Assembly: GCA_003427395.1 (NCBI GenBank)
Contig: BFEA01000312.1
Coordinates: 171,294-221,125 of the forward strand
Direction: 5' to 3'
DNA: 49,832 bases
Source of the DNA: Chara braunii
Taxonomy: Eukaryota > Streptophyta > Charophyceae > Charales > Characeae
This document shows positions 20,621 through 31,179 of this stretch, in pieces. The notes under the pieces are model-generated. The model was not told the origin of the DNA, ran no database searches, and worked only from the letters and a program-made list of their open reading frames with translations. The position numbers and the translations under genes were made by a program. How positions within the stretch are numbered: the stretch's first letter is position 1; every line of letters starts with the position of its first letter.

Positions 20621-21149
20621 TAGCGGAGATTAGGGTCAACCTTTCTTTTGGTACTGGCTTAGAGGTAGGCTTAGACATAGTTAACTAGCAGGAGCTGGGT
20701 GGGATCATGATATGAGAATTGGTCCCCAATGACTTATAGGCTTAGCTTGGGATTGACCTGTCTTGTGTTATAGGTCTTCTTGATCGATTGATTCAGGATT
20801 TGGGCTAGATTCAGCTTGATCCTACAAGGATCATCTTTTGTTATCACTGATAACAGGTCGACTGCCAATTCGTCGGTTTCCGATTCAACTCCAATCCACT
20901 CTTGCCACTCAGCCTAAAGGCTTTAGCCCTGCGGTTTGAATTGTTTCATTATGTTTTCACCAGGATGTTATTGAATGGCCATTTAACAAAAGTACTGAGT
21001 ATTTATTTTGGGGAGTTGCACAAGAGTGAGGTTTGTATGGCTAAAGCAAGGGGCATGAGCATAGAGAATGGTTGAAGTTGACCCCGTGTAGTGCGTGGAC
21101 TTTTGGTGAATCCTGGATGTGATTGCAGGTATGTTTGTGGTTCGGATTC
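20621..21149 (+). other. Internal DNA before the 3' LTR
   Basis: No coding region. No clean polypurine tract is visible directly upstream of 21150, where one would be expected. A short echo of the LTR start (CCTGGATGTGATTGC) lies at 21113-21127. Confidence 0.5.
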
Positions 21150-22309
21150 TGGATATGACTGCCTGCGATTACATACATATATGGCAGAAAGGAGTCCCAC
21201 TGTGACTGTGAGAAGTGATCGTCCTACTTTAATAACCCTCTCTATATATATGTGTATATATATGTCTTGAGTGTTTCGTGCGGCCTACTGTGACCGCGCG
21301 TAAGGGTTGAACAGATGATGTTTTCGAGGGGAATGGGACATCCCCTTATCCTTTGCTTTTCGAGATTTTTATAGTTGGACGTTGTAGTTCGTGGCAGCCG
21401 TCAAAGTCAAACCCCTTGACTTCTCTCCAGACCCTAGATGATGGAGCTGGTCTCCAGGGCGATAAGAGACTATTGCCACCACAGGTATGAACTTGTGTAC
21501 CAGTCACTTTTCGCAGGGTGCAGAAGAGGGTGTGGTTTTCAACCGCACTTGGATGTTGTCCAGCGTCAAGAGATTAACCCTCAATGCGGCCCTCGAGATT
21601 AACGAGGCCCGCATGAGTATGGGTACTACATAGTACGCCATCATTGCGATCGCTTGCATGCGTACACTTGCATTGTGAATCGATACGAGTTAGCCCTGTG
21701 TCCGCGCGGTTTTATATAAAGTCTCGCGCGTGACGCCTATCCGATTTCCGCATCGGAAAGTTATGGGATGGCTACAAAAAGGAACTAGGAGTGTTGTCGC
21801 GTTGTTTCGATGTGTGTGTGTGTGTGTGTGTGTTTTATTTTTGTGCTCGTAGTGTGGTGTATGCGTGGTGAGTGGGATACGTCCTAGTCGACCGACAACG
21901 AGTCACGCATGGGACTTCAACCCCCCAAGATGTCGGTTCGCATACGGGTCCGATAGAGGCGTAATACCGCCCGTACCCCCTATGCTACAGCGAACGAGAA
22001 ACGCCCCCGGCTGGTCCACCTCTACGATTGCAACTGGTCAACTTTCGTACTGTGGACTAGTAGCTCGGCGGGGATACGCCCACCGAAGGGAGGTGACGAC
22101 TCCCATAAGGTGGAGGTAAGTCGTGCCTCGCGTAGGCCCTGTCCTGTTGTAGGGGCTCGCGAGAGGTATGGCTGGCGCACTCGGCTGGAGTGGCTTGCGG
22201 AAGCTCCATGTATATCCGCGACGAGGAATTAGACCAACTCCTGCGTGACGCGGTCGGGAGGGTCCCGCGCTGCCCTTGTGCGGTGCCGGACTGATGCGCT
22301 CGAGACACC
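21150..22309 (+). repeat. 3' LTR of the large element
   Basis: Begins TGGATATGACTGCCTGCGAT and follows the 5' LTR through to GATGCGCTCGAG, after which the sequence changes to an oppositely oriented RNase H fragment. Its GT run (21811-21832) is longer than that of the 5' LTR, and it lacks the 18-bp palindrome. Confidence 0.85.
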
Positions 22310-22630
22310 GCTCATTCTGAGATCATCTTTTTAATCATCTACTCGATAGGTCTTAACTTTTTCCCCTCCTTTTGTGCAAGAACTGCGCCTATGCCATACT
22401 GGTTGGCGTCGGTCGTCACTACAAATGGTTGCTTAGGATCAGGCAGTTTAAGGACTTCGTAGTGTGTCAGGGAATACTTCAATTTCTTGATGGCTGCCTC
22501 ACACTCTTTTGTCCACTCCCAAGGGGTGTCAAGGCAGGTTAGGTCGGTTCATGAAGAAGCTATGGTACTATAATTCTTGACAACCAGACAATAATAGCCC
22601 ATCATCCCCAAAAATGACCGGACCTCAATA
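22310..22630 (-). pseudogene. pol: RNase H domain, 5' part only
   Basis: The minus strand reads PWEWTKECEAAIKKLKYSLT, HYEVLKLPDPKQPFVVTTDA (catalytic Asp), GIGAVLAQKEGKKLRPIE, a TAG, then MIKKMISE before homology stops at the LTR edge. This is the first half of a Ty3 RNase H. Several phase breaks lie between it and RT (for example the thumb block EVRSFLGMMGYYCLVVKNYS at about 22590). Confidence 0.75.
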
Positions 22631-22635
22631 ACAGT

Positions 22636-23967
22636 CTAAGGTCTGGGCCAGTCACGTATGCTGGCCACTTTGGCATCGTTCGGCCTCAACCCATCCGCAG
22701 AAATTTCATAACCCAGGTACAAGATCTTGGTGCGACCAAACTCGCATTTCTCCAAGTTGACCTTGTACCGGTGCTGCCTTAGGAGACCTAGCACTATTTT
22801 CAAGTGCTCAACATGCTCCTCTACAGTCTTACTAAAGATAAGGATATCGTCAAGGTACACAACGATAAACTTGTCTAAGCAATCATGAAAGATTATGTTC
22901 ATCGCATCCTGGAATGTCCCATGTGCATTGCATTGGCCAAAGGGCATCACCACAAACTCGTACAGACCGTACCTGGTCTAAAAAGCGGATTTGTGTTGGT
23001 CCTCAGGTCTAATGGCAATTTGATGGTATCCGGCCTTCAGATCTATCTTGGTGAAGTACCGACATCCCTGCACTCTACTCAACAGGTCGCCGATGCAGGG
23101 TAGGAGCTCCGTGTTCTTAACGATGATGGCATTGAGGTCCCTATACTCAATGCACATCCTTAGTGTACCTCCCTTCTTAGGAACGAATAAACCTGGTGCA
23201 CCATAAGGAGAGGTACTTGGCCGAATCCCTCCCTTCTCTGTGAAGTTTTTGAGTTGGCGGCGGAGCTTGTCTAACTCCGCAGGAGACATCCTATAGATTT
23301 GTCCTCTGGGTACTTTGCTACCAGGTACGACTTCTATTGCATGGACAACCTCCCTTTCCACCACACCACTGGGCTCCTGACAAAGGTCTGAATACTGAGC
23401 AACGACTGATTCTATCTCTGAGGGTGATTTTACGGCCTTCCCTTTCTTAGAGACAAAGACTAAGTACATACCAATCTCACGATTCTGCTTATAATAGTTA
23501 TAGAAAGAGAATGCACACATGCACCTGTTGTTCTCCACTAGACTGCTGGCTTTGAACTCCTGAAGTCTAATGGTTCTATCATCGAGCAACTTGTGGATCA
23601 TCACCTTCCTATCCCAATCGAATTGAGGTTGAGCAACCTCGAGGTAGTACATACCTAGCATCATATTGAATGACAGTTCGTCGCTGACAAGGACCGAGAT
23701 TTTATGTCTCAGTTCCCCTCCTCCATAGGAGAAGGTGCAAACTACGTCCTTTACATAGTCTTGAACAATCATACTGTGCTTGTTGGCTAGCGTAGATGCT
23801 ACAGTTTTACTTAGCCGCTGCACTTGGTCCCCTAAGAGCAGTCTATCCACACAAGCACGACTAATGAAGTCTCGTGTAGAGCCTATGTCTACAAAGGCGC
23901 CCACTTTGCGACCACCTACATCAACCTCTACCACAAAATGTTCACCCCTAGGACCTTTGCTAATCAT
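22636..23967 (-). pseudogene. pol: Gypsy protease and reverse transcriptase
   Basis: One frame with a single stop. Protease is at the N-terminus: VEVDVGGRKVGAFVDIGSTR, with DIG in place of the usual DTG/DSG, probably inactivating. Then come LSFNMMLGMYYLEVAQPQFD, a linker with FYNYYKQN, and the RT entry MSPAELDKLRRQLKNFTEKG. The palm has YFTKIDLKAGYHQIAI (motif A) and, after a TAG at about 22975-22977, FVVMPFGQCNAHGTF (motif B) and VVYLDDILIFSKT (motif C, intact YLDD). The equivalent codon in the 47-kb relative is CAG, so the stop is a single C-to-T change. RT would copy element RNA in the particle. Confidence 0.9.
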
Positions 23968-24029
23968 CCCCCAAGAGTCTCTGGGGTCCTTCCCTGACCA
24001 CTCAGACTGTAACTCTTCTAGGGAATCAC

Positions 24030-26270
24030 AAATCTCTCGAACAGAGCATCGGTGGGTCTGAACGTGTCTTCAAGGCGATGAATGGGTCACTAGCCTTGAC
24101 CAACACCTGAAGTGGTGAAGGCAACGTTACCACTTCAGCACGAGTAAGGGCGGCTAACACTCCTACTGGCCCGAGGTGTTTCCCTGCGAAGTGCTCACAG
24201 AAGCACCACCAGGGGTGGAAGATAAGCCCACCACTATTGGAGAGGCTACCCTCGTGGTGACCTTCTTGCCTCGGCATGTCCTGGACGTGTGGCCATAGTT
24301 TGCCTCAGTTCAAACAAGAATTCCTAGCAACGCGGTCCTCCACACCTCATAATCCAAACCGAATTTCACCTATCCGGGTGTTCCTTGGTCGCCCTGACCC
24401 TTGGACCGGCCTACCTTCTACTTCCCAATCCCCCTAGTCTTTTCCTTGATTGGAGCTACGACTCCCCCATCCGAAGTCTCACTAGCCCCATCCTGCTTTG
24501 TGTCTCATAGTCAGGGAAGTCGTCAATCTCACTCGCCTGACCAAAATTCTCGATGAACATGAGATTACCCTTCTTCCTCCTGTCTTGGGGAAGTTTCTTC
24601 TTCCTACCATCTATTTGACCCTGGTGAGCGGACCCAAGCTTAGCCTCCATGTCCAAGGCTTTCTTGTTGAACGAAGCGAAGTTATGGACGTCGATGTTGG
24701 CCTCATCCACCAGCTTATTCTTGACGTCATTGGGCAGATATCGCAAATAATTTGTGAGTAGTACTTGCGGGTCATAGCGCACATCAGGTACTACGATCAA
24801 ACGTTCTACGACGTCTGTGACTTCCCGCACAGTCCGATACCATTTGGAACCGAGACTGTTGATTGCGTCAGTGGCCTTCTAAGCCCCTTAAGGGTCATGC
24901 CACCTATTGTACACAGTCCATACGAAGTCCTCCAATGTTTGGGCCTGGGCCCAGGCATCGAAGTTCTGACCATAGCCCTGTTGTTGCACGAGACCATTTA
25001 ACCATCGAGCTGCAGATCCTTCTAAAAAGGAGGCAGCGACTATAACTACCTGCTCTAGTCTCGAGAGCTTGTGCCTCACATAGGTAGGCACAACCCTCAT
25101 GCAAGTGTCCAGGTCCTCATCCTTTTTCCTATCGTCAGAAAAAGGTTTGGGACTCAACAAGGGAATCTTGGGCATCCACTGCATAGGCTGGACTGTCCCA
25201 GGAAATTGCTGCAATGGCTGCATAGCCACTGAGACAGGTTGTTGCACGCTAACCTGAGCTTGCCCTGATGATGGGACTGCCGCTGCCACCGTCCTCAATG
25301 GTACAGGAGAAGTACTAAGGACCGGACCACTAACTGCCTATGAAACACCCGTGGACGCGTTTGCGGGGTCAAGCTCGGAGGGCGGACGTGATCACGACCG
25401 CCGCGGCTTCGACCGCGACTTTCAGGAATTTTTTGTGACCTTAAACATTTAAAAAAAAAATTAAAAAAAAATGGGGTTGTAGATCTTTTCGAGATCTAAA
25501 TTGCACAATTTTTTATTTTATTTTTTGACTTCGTCTTTGAATTTTAAAAATTCAAAAACTAATTTTCCTGAGGCAAAAGCTGTTTGTTTGTTTTTTTTTC
25601 AAAAAAAAAAAAAGAAATGTATGTGATTTTTTATTTTAAATTCAATAACGTTTTTGGATATGACCACAAGGCAGAAGTTGTTCAGTATATTTTTCTGCAT
25701 AACTTTTTTTTTCAGAATTTTTTGAATTTTTTTTTTTTTTTTTTTTTTTTTCATGGCCGCAAACCGCGGACACGTCCGAGGGGTCGCGGCCTAGGCCGCG
25801 GCCGCGGACTTGTCCGCGGATGGCCGCCGCCGAGGGAGATTCGTAGCTAACTGCTACTAAACCACTTGAAGGAGGCATACGAAACATAGGAGAGGAGGGC
25901 CCTACCGGCGACGGCGTCATGGTGGGACCTGCAACCAAACGAAGAGCTACAGGGTACTGAGGTTGCCTCATCACTGGACGAGGGGCGTGCAGTGCAACCA
26001 AAATCCGGTCTTGACCAGCCACTAGCTTAGCCAACACTTCCTGCTGGACAACCTGTGTTTCTGCCATGCATAGCAACGAGCGACGCAACGCCTGTACTGC
26101 AGGATCTAATGTTGACTCATCCAGTGCTTCTAACTTTCCCTCCGCAGCCTCCTTTCCTCTCCTGGACCTAACTCCGAGAAAATGATCGGTCGATTGAGAG
26201 CATTGATACTGGTAACTCTAAGAAGTTCCACTAATCGTTCCTCCTCCTCGCTACTGCTTGCATCACTCAT
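24030..26270 (-). pseudogene. gag: Gag of the minus-strand Gypsy element
   Basis: The start is chosen at ATG 26270 (MSDASSSEEEERLVELL), whose first codons match the start used for its relative at 44356. Downstream blocks are a Gln/Pro-rich segment, the capsid-like stretch SRLEQVVIVAASFLEGSAAR and WLNGLVQQQGYGQNFDAWAQ (about 25080-24930), and DEANIDVHNFASFNKKALDM (about 24700). A zinc knuckle at about 24270-24325 has its second Cys codon changed to TGA and needs a one-base shift to complete GHTSRTC. A 509-bp insertion (25338-25846) interrupts it, and the flanking codons are in phase once the insertion is discounted. Several other frameshifts are present. Confidence 0.8.
25338..25846. mobile_element. 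509-bp TIR element with 8-bp TSD, in gag
   Basis: Flanked by exact 8-bp direct repeats CTAACTGC (25330-25337 and 25847-25854). Termini are inverted and imperfect: CTATGAAACACCC on the left and, on the opposite strand, CTACGAATCTCCC on the right. The interior has GC-rich ends and an A/T-homopolymer centre and no coding region. An 8-bp duplication is typical of hAT transposons, so this is a non-autonomous hAT-like or MITE-like element. Without it and one TSD the gag frame continues, which supports insertion. Confidence 0.8.
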
Positions 26271-27537
26271 GAGCTACACTGGGGTGTGGTCTAAACTAGA
26301 ATCACACTGAATCCTACATGAGCATGACACCCAACCGAGTATATTCAACTACTTTCGGTCAGCCTGGAGAGAAGTAGTCAAGTGGTCAACAACAACTAAT
26401 GTCAGATCCTACAGGTAACACTATTTCTATTTTTATATTACTCTAACACAGAATGCAATGCAGCAAGGGAGATACTATCCTATCTGCAATTGTCTGTCAG
26501 TTGTCACCAAGTCCGTATAACTAAATAATCAAAAAAGAAAATAGTGCACCTGTGGAGATGTTGGATGGCAAATTATCTAATCAATGTCACTGTGAACAAT
26601 TGTCGGAATCCCCCCCTCCCCCTGTATCCCTCTTGAGTAGTCTCTTTGTGTCAACGCCCTCAGCATCTGGTTGAGCAGTGTGTCTAAAGATGTGCAGTCC
26701 GGCCCACCCTTGTGACCCAAATCTATGCTAAGCCTGCCATCCCTTGCACTTTGTTTACCCTCGCATGCAAAGAGGCTTACTTCCGGTTTGATTTGGCTGA
26801 TCAAGAGGCAGTTTAAGGACAACCCCCAAGGTTCTCAGGAATTATTTAACGTCGCAGATAGAACGACGATCACAGCCAGGGTTCAAATCTGGAACCCGCC
26901 AGAAATATTTATAGACGGTCTGGTGAGCGGCTGTCGAAGGGTTGGCATGCCCATCATGCCCTCTGTTGCGCAGCAGCAGAACCAAGGACTTGCAGCAAAG
27001 CATGCGTGTACTAGTCCCAGCGGGTTGGCATGGTGACCGTGACCCGAGTGCTTCGTCCAGGGCCCTTCAGAGATTCGACTGTCTCCCACCAGCTTGCTGC
27101 CCAGGAAGAATGTCGACTCTCATGGTTGAGCGCTCGCGACACCTCACATTGAGAGGACTCTCAAGAAAAAACTCACTTCCTCACGGTAAGAAGTAATGAA
27201 GAGGGTAGATACGGAAGAGAGCAACGAACCTCATAATGCTGCCCCCAACCACAAATTTCTCACCGACAACCTGAAATGCAATTATGATGACCGGTATTTG
27301 CCTTGGCACAACCAACAACGAAAGGCAGTTCCACCTCGGCTTAAATGCCACATCATCGAGCTCTCATCATCCGGCGTGCACCCCTATGCCACCACATAGC
27401 CTTCCCGGCGCGCACATACAACCCTGGGCTGCCTATCGTCCAACGGCCAAGCCTTATCACTGCCCCACACCTCATGCGAAGCACCAAACAACTATTGCGA
27501 AGAAGTCGGAAGAACCAGTAAAGAGTAGTTCGAACCA
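26271..27537 (-). other. Leader of the minus-strand Gypsy element
   Basis: Untranslated DNA between PBS and gag, clearly similar to 43137-44355 in reverse orientation (shared blocks GGGTTGGCATGGTGACCGTG and GCAAAGCATGCGTG). A TATAAATA box in gag orientation (26913-26906), preceded by CGTC, is conserved in both copies. Confidence 0.75.
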
Positions 27538-27549
27538 GCTCCGATACCA
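27538..27549 (-). other. Primer-binding site, initiator tRNA-Met type
   Basis: On the minus strand TGGTATCGGAGC, matching the usual TGGTATCAGAGC at 11 of 12 positions and separated by three bases from the LTR end (TTGCA). It marks the LTR/leader border. Confidence 0.75.
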
Positions 27550-27552
27550 AAT

Positions 27553-28550
27553 TGCAAGAAAAATGAGCAATAGCGAGATGACAAAATCCAGATTGCAAAG
27601 TCACATTGAGACCCAGAAAGTATCACTGTGTCCAGAAAGCAGCATTGCACCAATATAACACCAATGGAGAATCGTAACACTGAAAATCGAATGTCAATGA
27701 GAGCTTGTTCTCCCCATCACCAACAGAAGTATCCAGGCCCTTCTCCCTATTTGGCGCTCGACGCCCAGCCTACTCCCTACACAGCTACTATCTGTCTACT
27801 AATTGACAATGCAACTGTTGACGTCAGCAGCCAACGAAGTACATGAAGATGTCGACCATTGCAGACCATCGCCAATACCAGGTATGTGCCCTCACATCAT
27901 CATCATCATCATCATCCTTCTCTCTCTCCCTATGTCACCCATGTCTTCCCCATGTACACCCGAAGACAACCCCTGCGCTTTGCTGTACATCCAAGCCTCG
28001 GCTAGCTATGGGGGCTGGGCTATGGCGCTGCCCTTAGCAACGCCCTTCCTCGTACACAACCGCACGTGCGCAGCACCTTGCCTTTGCGGAAGCAGCAGCC
28101 CGTGAGACTCCGCTCCAACAGCACTGCCGCTAGCTTGCACATGCCCAAATGCCCCACCAGGCAGTGAGCTCTTTCCTATATGGAAAGAGTCTGCCTGCCC
28201 CGGCGGCCTGGTTGGGCTGGGCGTGTGCCCAGAAGCTTCCGGTAGACCTCGGGAGGCTGTGCCTTAGCTGCAGCTGTTGGGCCTCATTCAGTTAGGTTCC
28301 CCAACTGCCTGTGTATGTTGCTGCCATTCATGCCCAGGGCCTGCATTTTAGAAAAGGCCTAGAGGGCCATGGAAAATATTTTGCTGCTCGGGCCTGGGTT
28401 TCCTCAACCAACTGACGCGACACAACTGACTGAACCCCAAATACGAAATTGACAGCATTGGGCCTTTCGTGATTTGTCAGGCCCGCCTTCACTTAGGGCA
28501 GCCACACTTGCATACGGGGCCTTTCAGGTCTGCGAAGGAGTCAAATCCTC
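27553..28550 (-). repeat. 5' LTR of the minus-strand Gypsy element
   Basis: The inner border (TGCAAG on the plus strand at 27553) is set by the PBS. Similarity to the LTR at 42150-43122 in reverse orientation can be followed to about 28450, including GCCCAGAAGCTTCCGGTAG at about 28230. The outer border is a guess, since AT-rich repeat begins at about 28555. A short CAT/ATC run lies at 27896-27916. Confidence 0.65.
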
Positions 28551-28554
28551 GCAT

Positions 28555-29350
28555 ATTTAATATGGTTTTAAATAAAATTAAAACGAATTTAATTAATTTA
28601 AATGGATTGAAAGCGAATTGGATTAATTTAAATGGATTGAAAGCAAATTTCATGAAATTAACTAGACTGAAAGCAAAAGTAATTAATTTAAACAAATTTA
28701 ATTGAAATTTAAATGGATTTAAAACGAATTTTAATCTAGGCTACCAGAGTGGCCCGAGGTCGCTTGCCCGGTCGGGCAAAAAACAATTAAATAAAACTCA
28801 AAATAAAACTAAAACTAAAAATAAAAATAAAAATTAAAAAATTAACATTTTATTTTTGTTCTAAATTTGGTGCAGAATTTCGATGTGACCCTCTGGCAAA
28901 AGTTGTTTAGGTTACTTTTCTGCATAACATAGTTTTTTTTCAATTTTTTTGGATTTTTTGGATTTTTTTTTTTTTTTGGCTAGAACCTTCCCTGGTCCTT
29001 GCACGGGCTGGCCACCCGGGACCTGGGAAGCCCGGCTGGTAGCCTAGATTTTATTAATTTTAATTTTAACAAATTAAATTAATTTAAACGAATTGAATTA
29101 TTTTAAATGGATTTAAATTAAATTTAATTAATTTCAACAAATTTAATTAAATTTTGGATTGAAAACAAATTTAATTAAATTTCAAATGGATTTAAAACGA
29201 ATTTAATTAAAATTCAAATGGATTTAAAACGAATTTAATTAATATAAACGAGTTTAACTAATCTAAACAAATTTAATTAATTTAAACGAATTTAATTAAA
29301 ATTTAAATGGATTTAATATGAACTCAAGCTAATTTAAAATTTAAATTATT
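28555..29350. repeat. Degenerate AT-rich array, unit about 20-25 bp
   Basis: Recurring words AATTTAATTAATTTAAACGA and AAATGGATTTAAAACGAATT fill 28555-28735 and 29050-29350. The repeat is interrupted by the inverted-repeat insertion at 28731-29056. Period and composition suggest a decayed minisatellite. Confidence 0.75.
28731..29056. mobile_element. Inverted-repeat insertion of about 325 bp
   Basis: Termini AATCTAGGCTACCAG (left) and CTGGTAGCCTAGATT (right) are exact reverse complements over 15 bases. The interior includes a block very like the 25338-25846 element (TGACC..GGCAAAAGTTGTT, then TTTTCTGCATAAC and a T-rich tract), so the two are related. No TSD can be separated from the surrounding AT repeat. 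Non-coding. Confidence 0.65.
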
Positions 29351-30044
29351 TTAGTATTAAATAATAAGATTTTAAGTTAATAAAAATAATTATCGATAAA
29401 TTTTGAAAGAGGAATTATGAGTTGGGCTGGGTCCGGTGGTGCGCGCCGCCACGGTTGAGTCGCCATGCTCGGCTGGTCTCATCCGCCCCTACCACTCCGA
29501 GTTGTGGGGTTAGGCGTGGTTTTGCTAGCGTGCTGAGTTGAGAGTGCGTTGGTGTGTGGGTGTGGCGTGTCTGTGGGATGATGCTCTTATACCGGATATG
29601 GAGCTTGATCAATGTGCTGATGCACAGTTGATCTTACGTATGAAGACCTTAGTTACGATGCTGTTGAAGATGCCGTTTTAAGCGCTGACCTGTGGGATGC
29701 CATTTTAGGCGCTGATTTGTCGTGGGAGTCGGAGGAGCATGATGAGGATTAAGCTAACAAATTTATGTTGGTGGTCTTCTGGTTGGAAATGTTTTTGCTA
29801 CAATTGAAGATCGAAAATCCTCGAGAGGAACGCAGTACGCAGTGAAGATGGGAGATTTATCTAATGTTTGGCATGCATCATTTGAGGCCTTTTAGGGCTA
29901 AGTGTAGTAATAGGGATATTTCTGAAATTGCTTGTTTCGTAGATTTGGCGTTCGCGAGTTGTACTTCAATTTTTTTTGTATTCCGATTCCCCATCTTAGT
30001 TTGTGTTTTGTAGGATTTCGTTTTTCGTGTTTTGGCTTAAGATG
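29351..30044. other. Unassigned flank left of the full-length element
   Basis: No gene or repeat family recognised. The last 50 bases contain GTTTTGTAGGATTTCGTTTT, which recurs on the other side of the full-length element at 39937-40085. That element therefore landed in DNA built from this short repeat. Confidence 0.5.
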
Positions 30045-30048
30045 GGTT

Positions 30049-31103
30049 TGCAAGGAACCCGACTGTTCATCACTTGCTGGAGTGCATCAGTTCACATGCA
30101 TTTATACAGATTTCACAAATTGCGATGTCTCATACAAAACCCAATAGAAGATGAATGAGGACCAGAAACTCAATTATCAAACCCAGATTAAAGAGAGAAC
30201 ATCAAGAGTCCAAAATGTACAGCGCCGAACAGAGTTACAAGTCTTCTTCAATCAACACGAGTTCCCAGACCTGGCGCTCATCAGCACCAGCTGCCAAGCG
30301 TTCAACAACAGCGCTCAACAGGTAGGTGTCACCATAGCTCACCCCTTCCCCCTTGATCCCTCTCTTCTCTCTTTCTGTCTATAGTCCTGATCTATTCTCA
30401 CTCATCATGCATGCACCCTCCCTATCACACGAGGATCTACTGTGAATACTACTCACTGGTATCCCTATGACTAACCCCTCTAGTACTAACAACTCCTACT
30501 GGCGCAGCTATGGCTGCCTGTCCAAGCCATCGTCCCTTCTTCTTCCTAGCGCAGCTCGCAAGCCTAGCGCTGCTCACTAGCATCCTGGCACACAAGTGCT
30601 TCAACACTTCCACACACTCGTGCCAACGAGTATCTGCAGAACGAGGAGGTTGGTCAGTCCTTTATACTGCTGGACTGGTCTGGCGAGGTTTACTTTCAGC
30701 CTCCCTCTGCCTGGGACTCTTCCCCAGTACCTGCTGTTGCAAAGTGTGTGTCCCAGTACCTTTTCCCCAGGGTTTGCTGCTGCTTTGGCCGTCGGGCCTG
30801 ACTTTCAGACTTCTGGTACGAGTCAGAAATGACCTGTGGGACTGCGATTGGACTGGGACTGTGCCTTTTGACTTCTGGACGAGTAGGCGTGACCTCACCT
30901 CAGTTCTAAAATTGAATGTAACACCCGTTCGCCTAAGGACCTGACTGTGACTTTTGAAACGACTTCTCATTTCAATCTGGATGTGACTTTTGGCTCAGGG
31001 AACTTGTCCTTTGGAATGCTTTTCACGAAATCGAGTTTTTGTCGAACGGGCCCCATTATGCTACATTCACCATTTGGGGTCTGAATTCGTAAAGAACCTT
31101 CTA
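30049..31103 (-). repeat. 3' LTR of the full-length Gypsy element
   Basis: Starts TGCAAGGAACCCGACTGTTC and ends CGTAAAGAACCTTCTA on the plus strand; it aligns along its length with 38917-39932. It carries a TC-rich stretch and several small indels relative to the other LTR, showing considerable age. The bases just inside it on the coding strand (GGGTCGGCGAGAG) are a weak polypurine tract. Confidence 0.9.
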
Positions 31104-31179
31104 CTCTCGCCGACCCAATTTCGAAGTCCTCTGAGAAAATCTCTACCTGTCCACAATATTAACTCCTCTTCTTGCTCTT

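Larger units (their letters stand above)
7510..22309 (+). mobile_element. Large non-autonomous LTR retrotransposon
   Basis: Direct repeats of about 1.17 kb (7510-8687 and 21150 to about 22309) flank an internal region of about 12.5 kb. A PBS complementary to tRNA-Asp sits two bases after the left LTR, and a broken gag follows. No protease, RT, RNase H or integrase is visible in the sequenced internal DNA, and the 885-base N gap is too short to hold a complete pol. The element therefore probably relied on enzymes supplied in trans. The five bases outside the two LTRs do not match, so no target-site duplication is seen. Both ends abut other retrotransposon fragments, which suggests later rearrangement. 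Confidence 0.75.
22310..28550 (-). mobile_element. Minus-strand Gypsy element, 3'-truncated
   Basis: Reading right to left: LTR (about 28550-27553), initiator-Met-type PBS, leader, gag, protease, RT, and RNase H cut off at about 22310. Integrase and the 3' LTR are missing. It belongs to the same family as the plus-strand element at 42150-49440, with which it shares the leader, gag, protease and RT. It is inactive through several stops and frameshifts and a DNA-transposon insertion in gag. Confidence 0.85.

Noticed and set aside
30510-30944. 144-codon open frame in the 3' LTR
   Set aside because: The matching frame in the other LTR is broken, and the region is an LTR by position.
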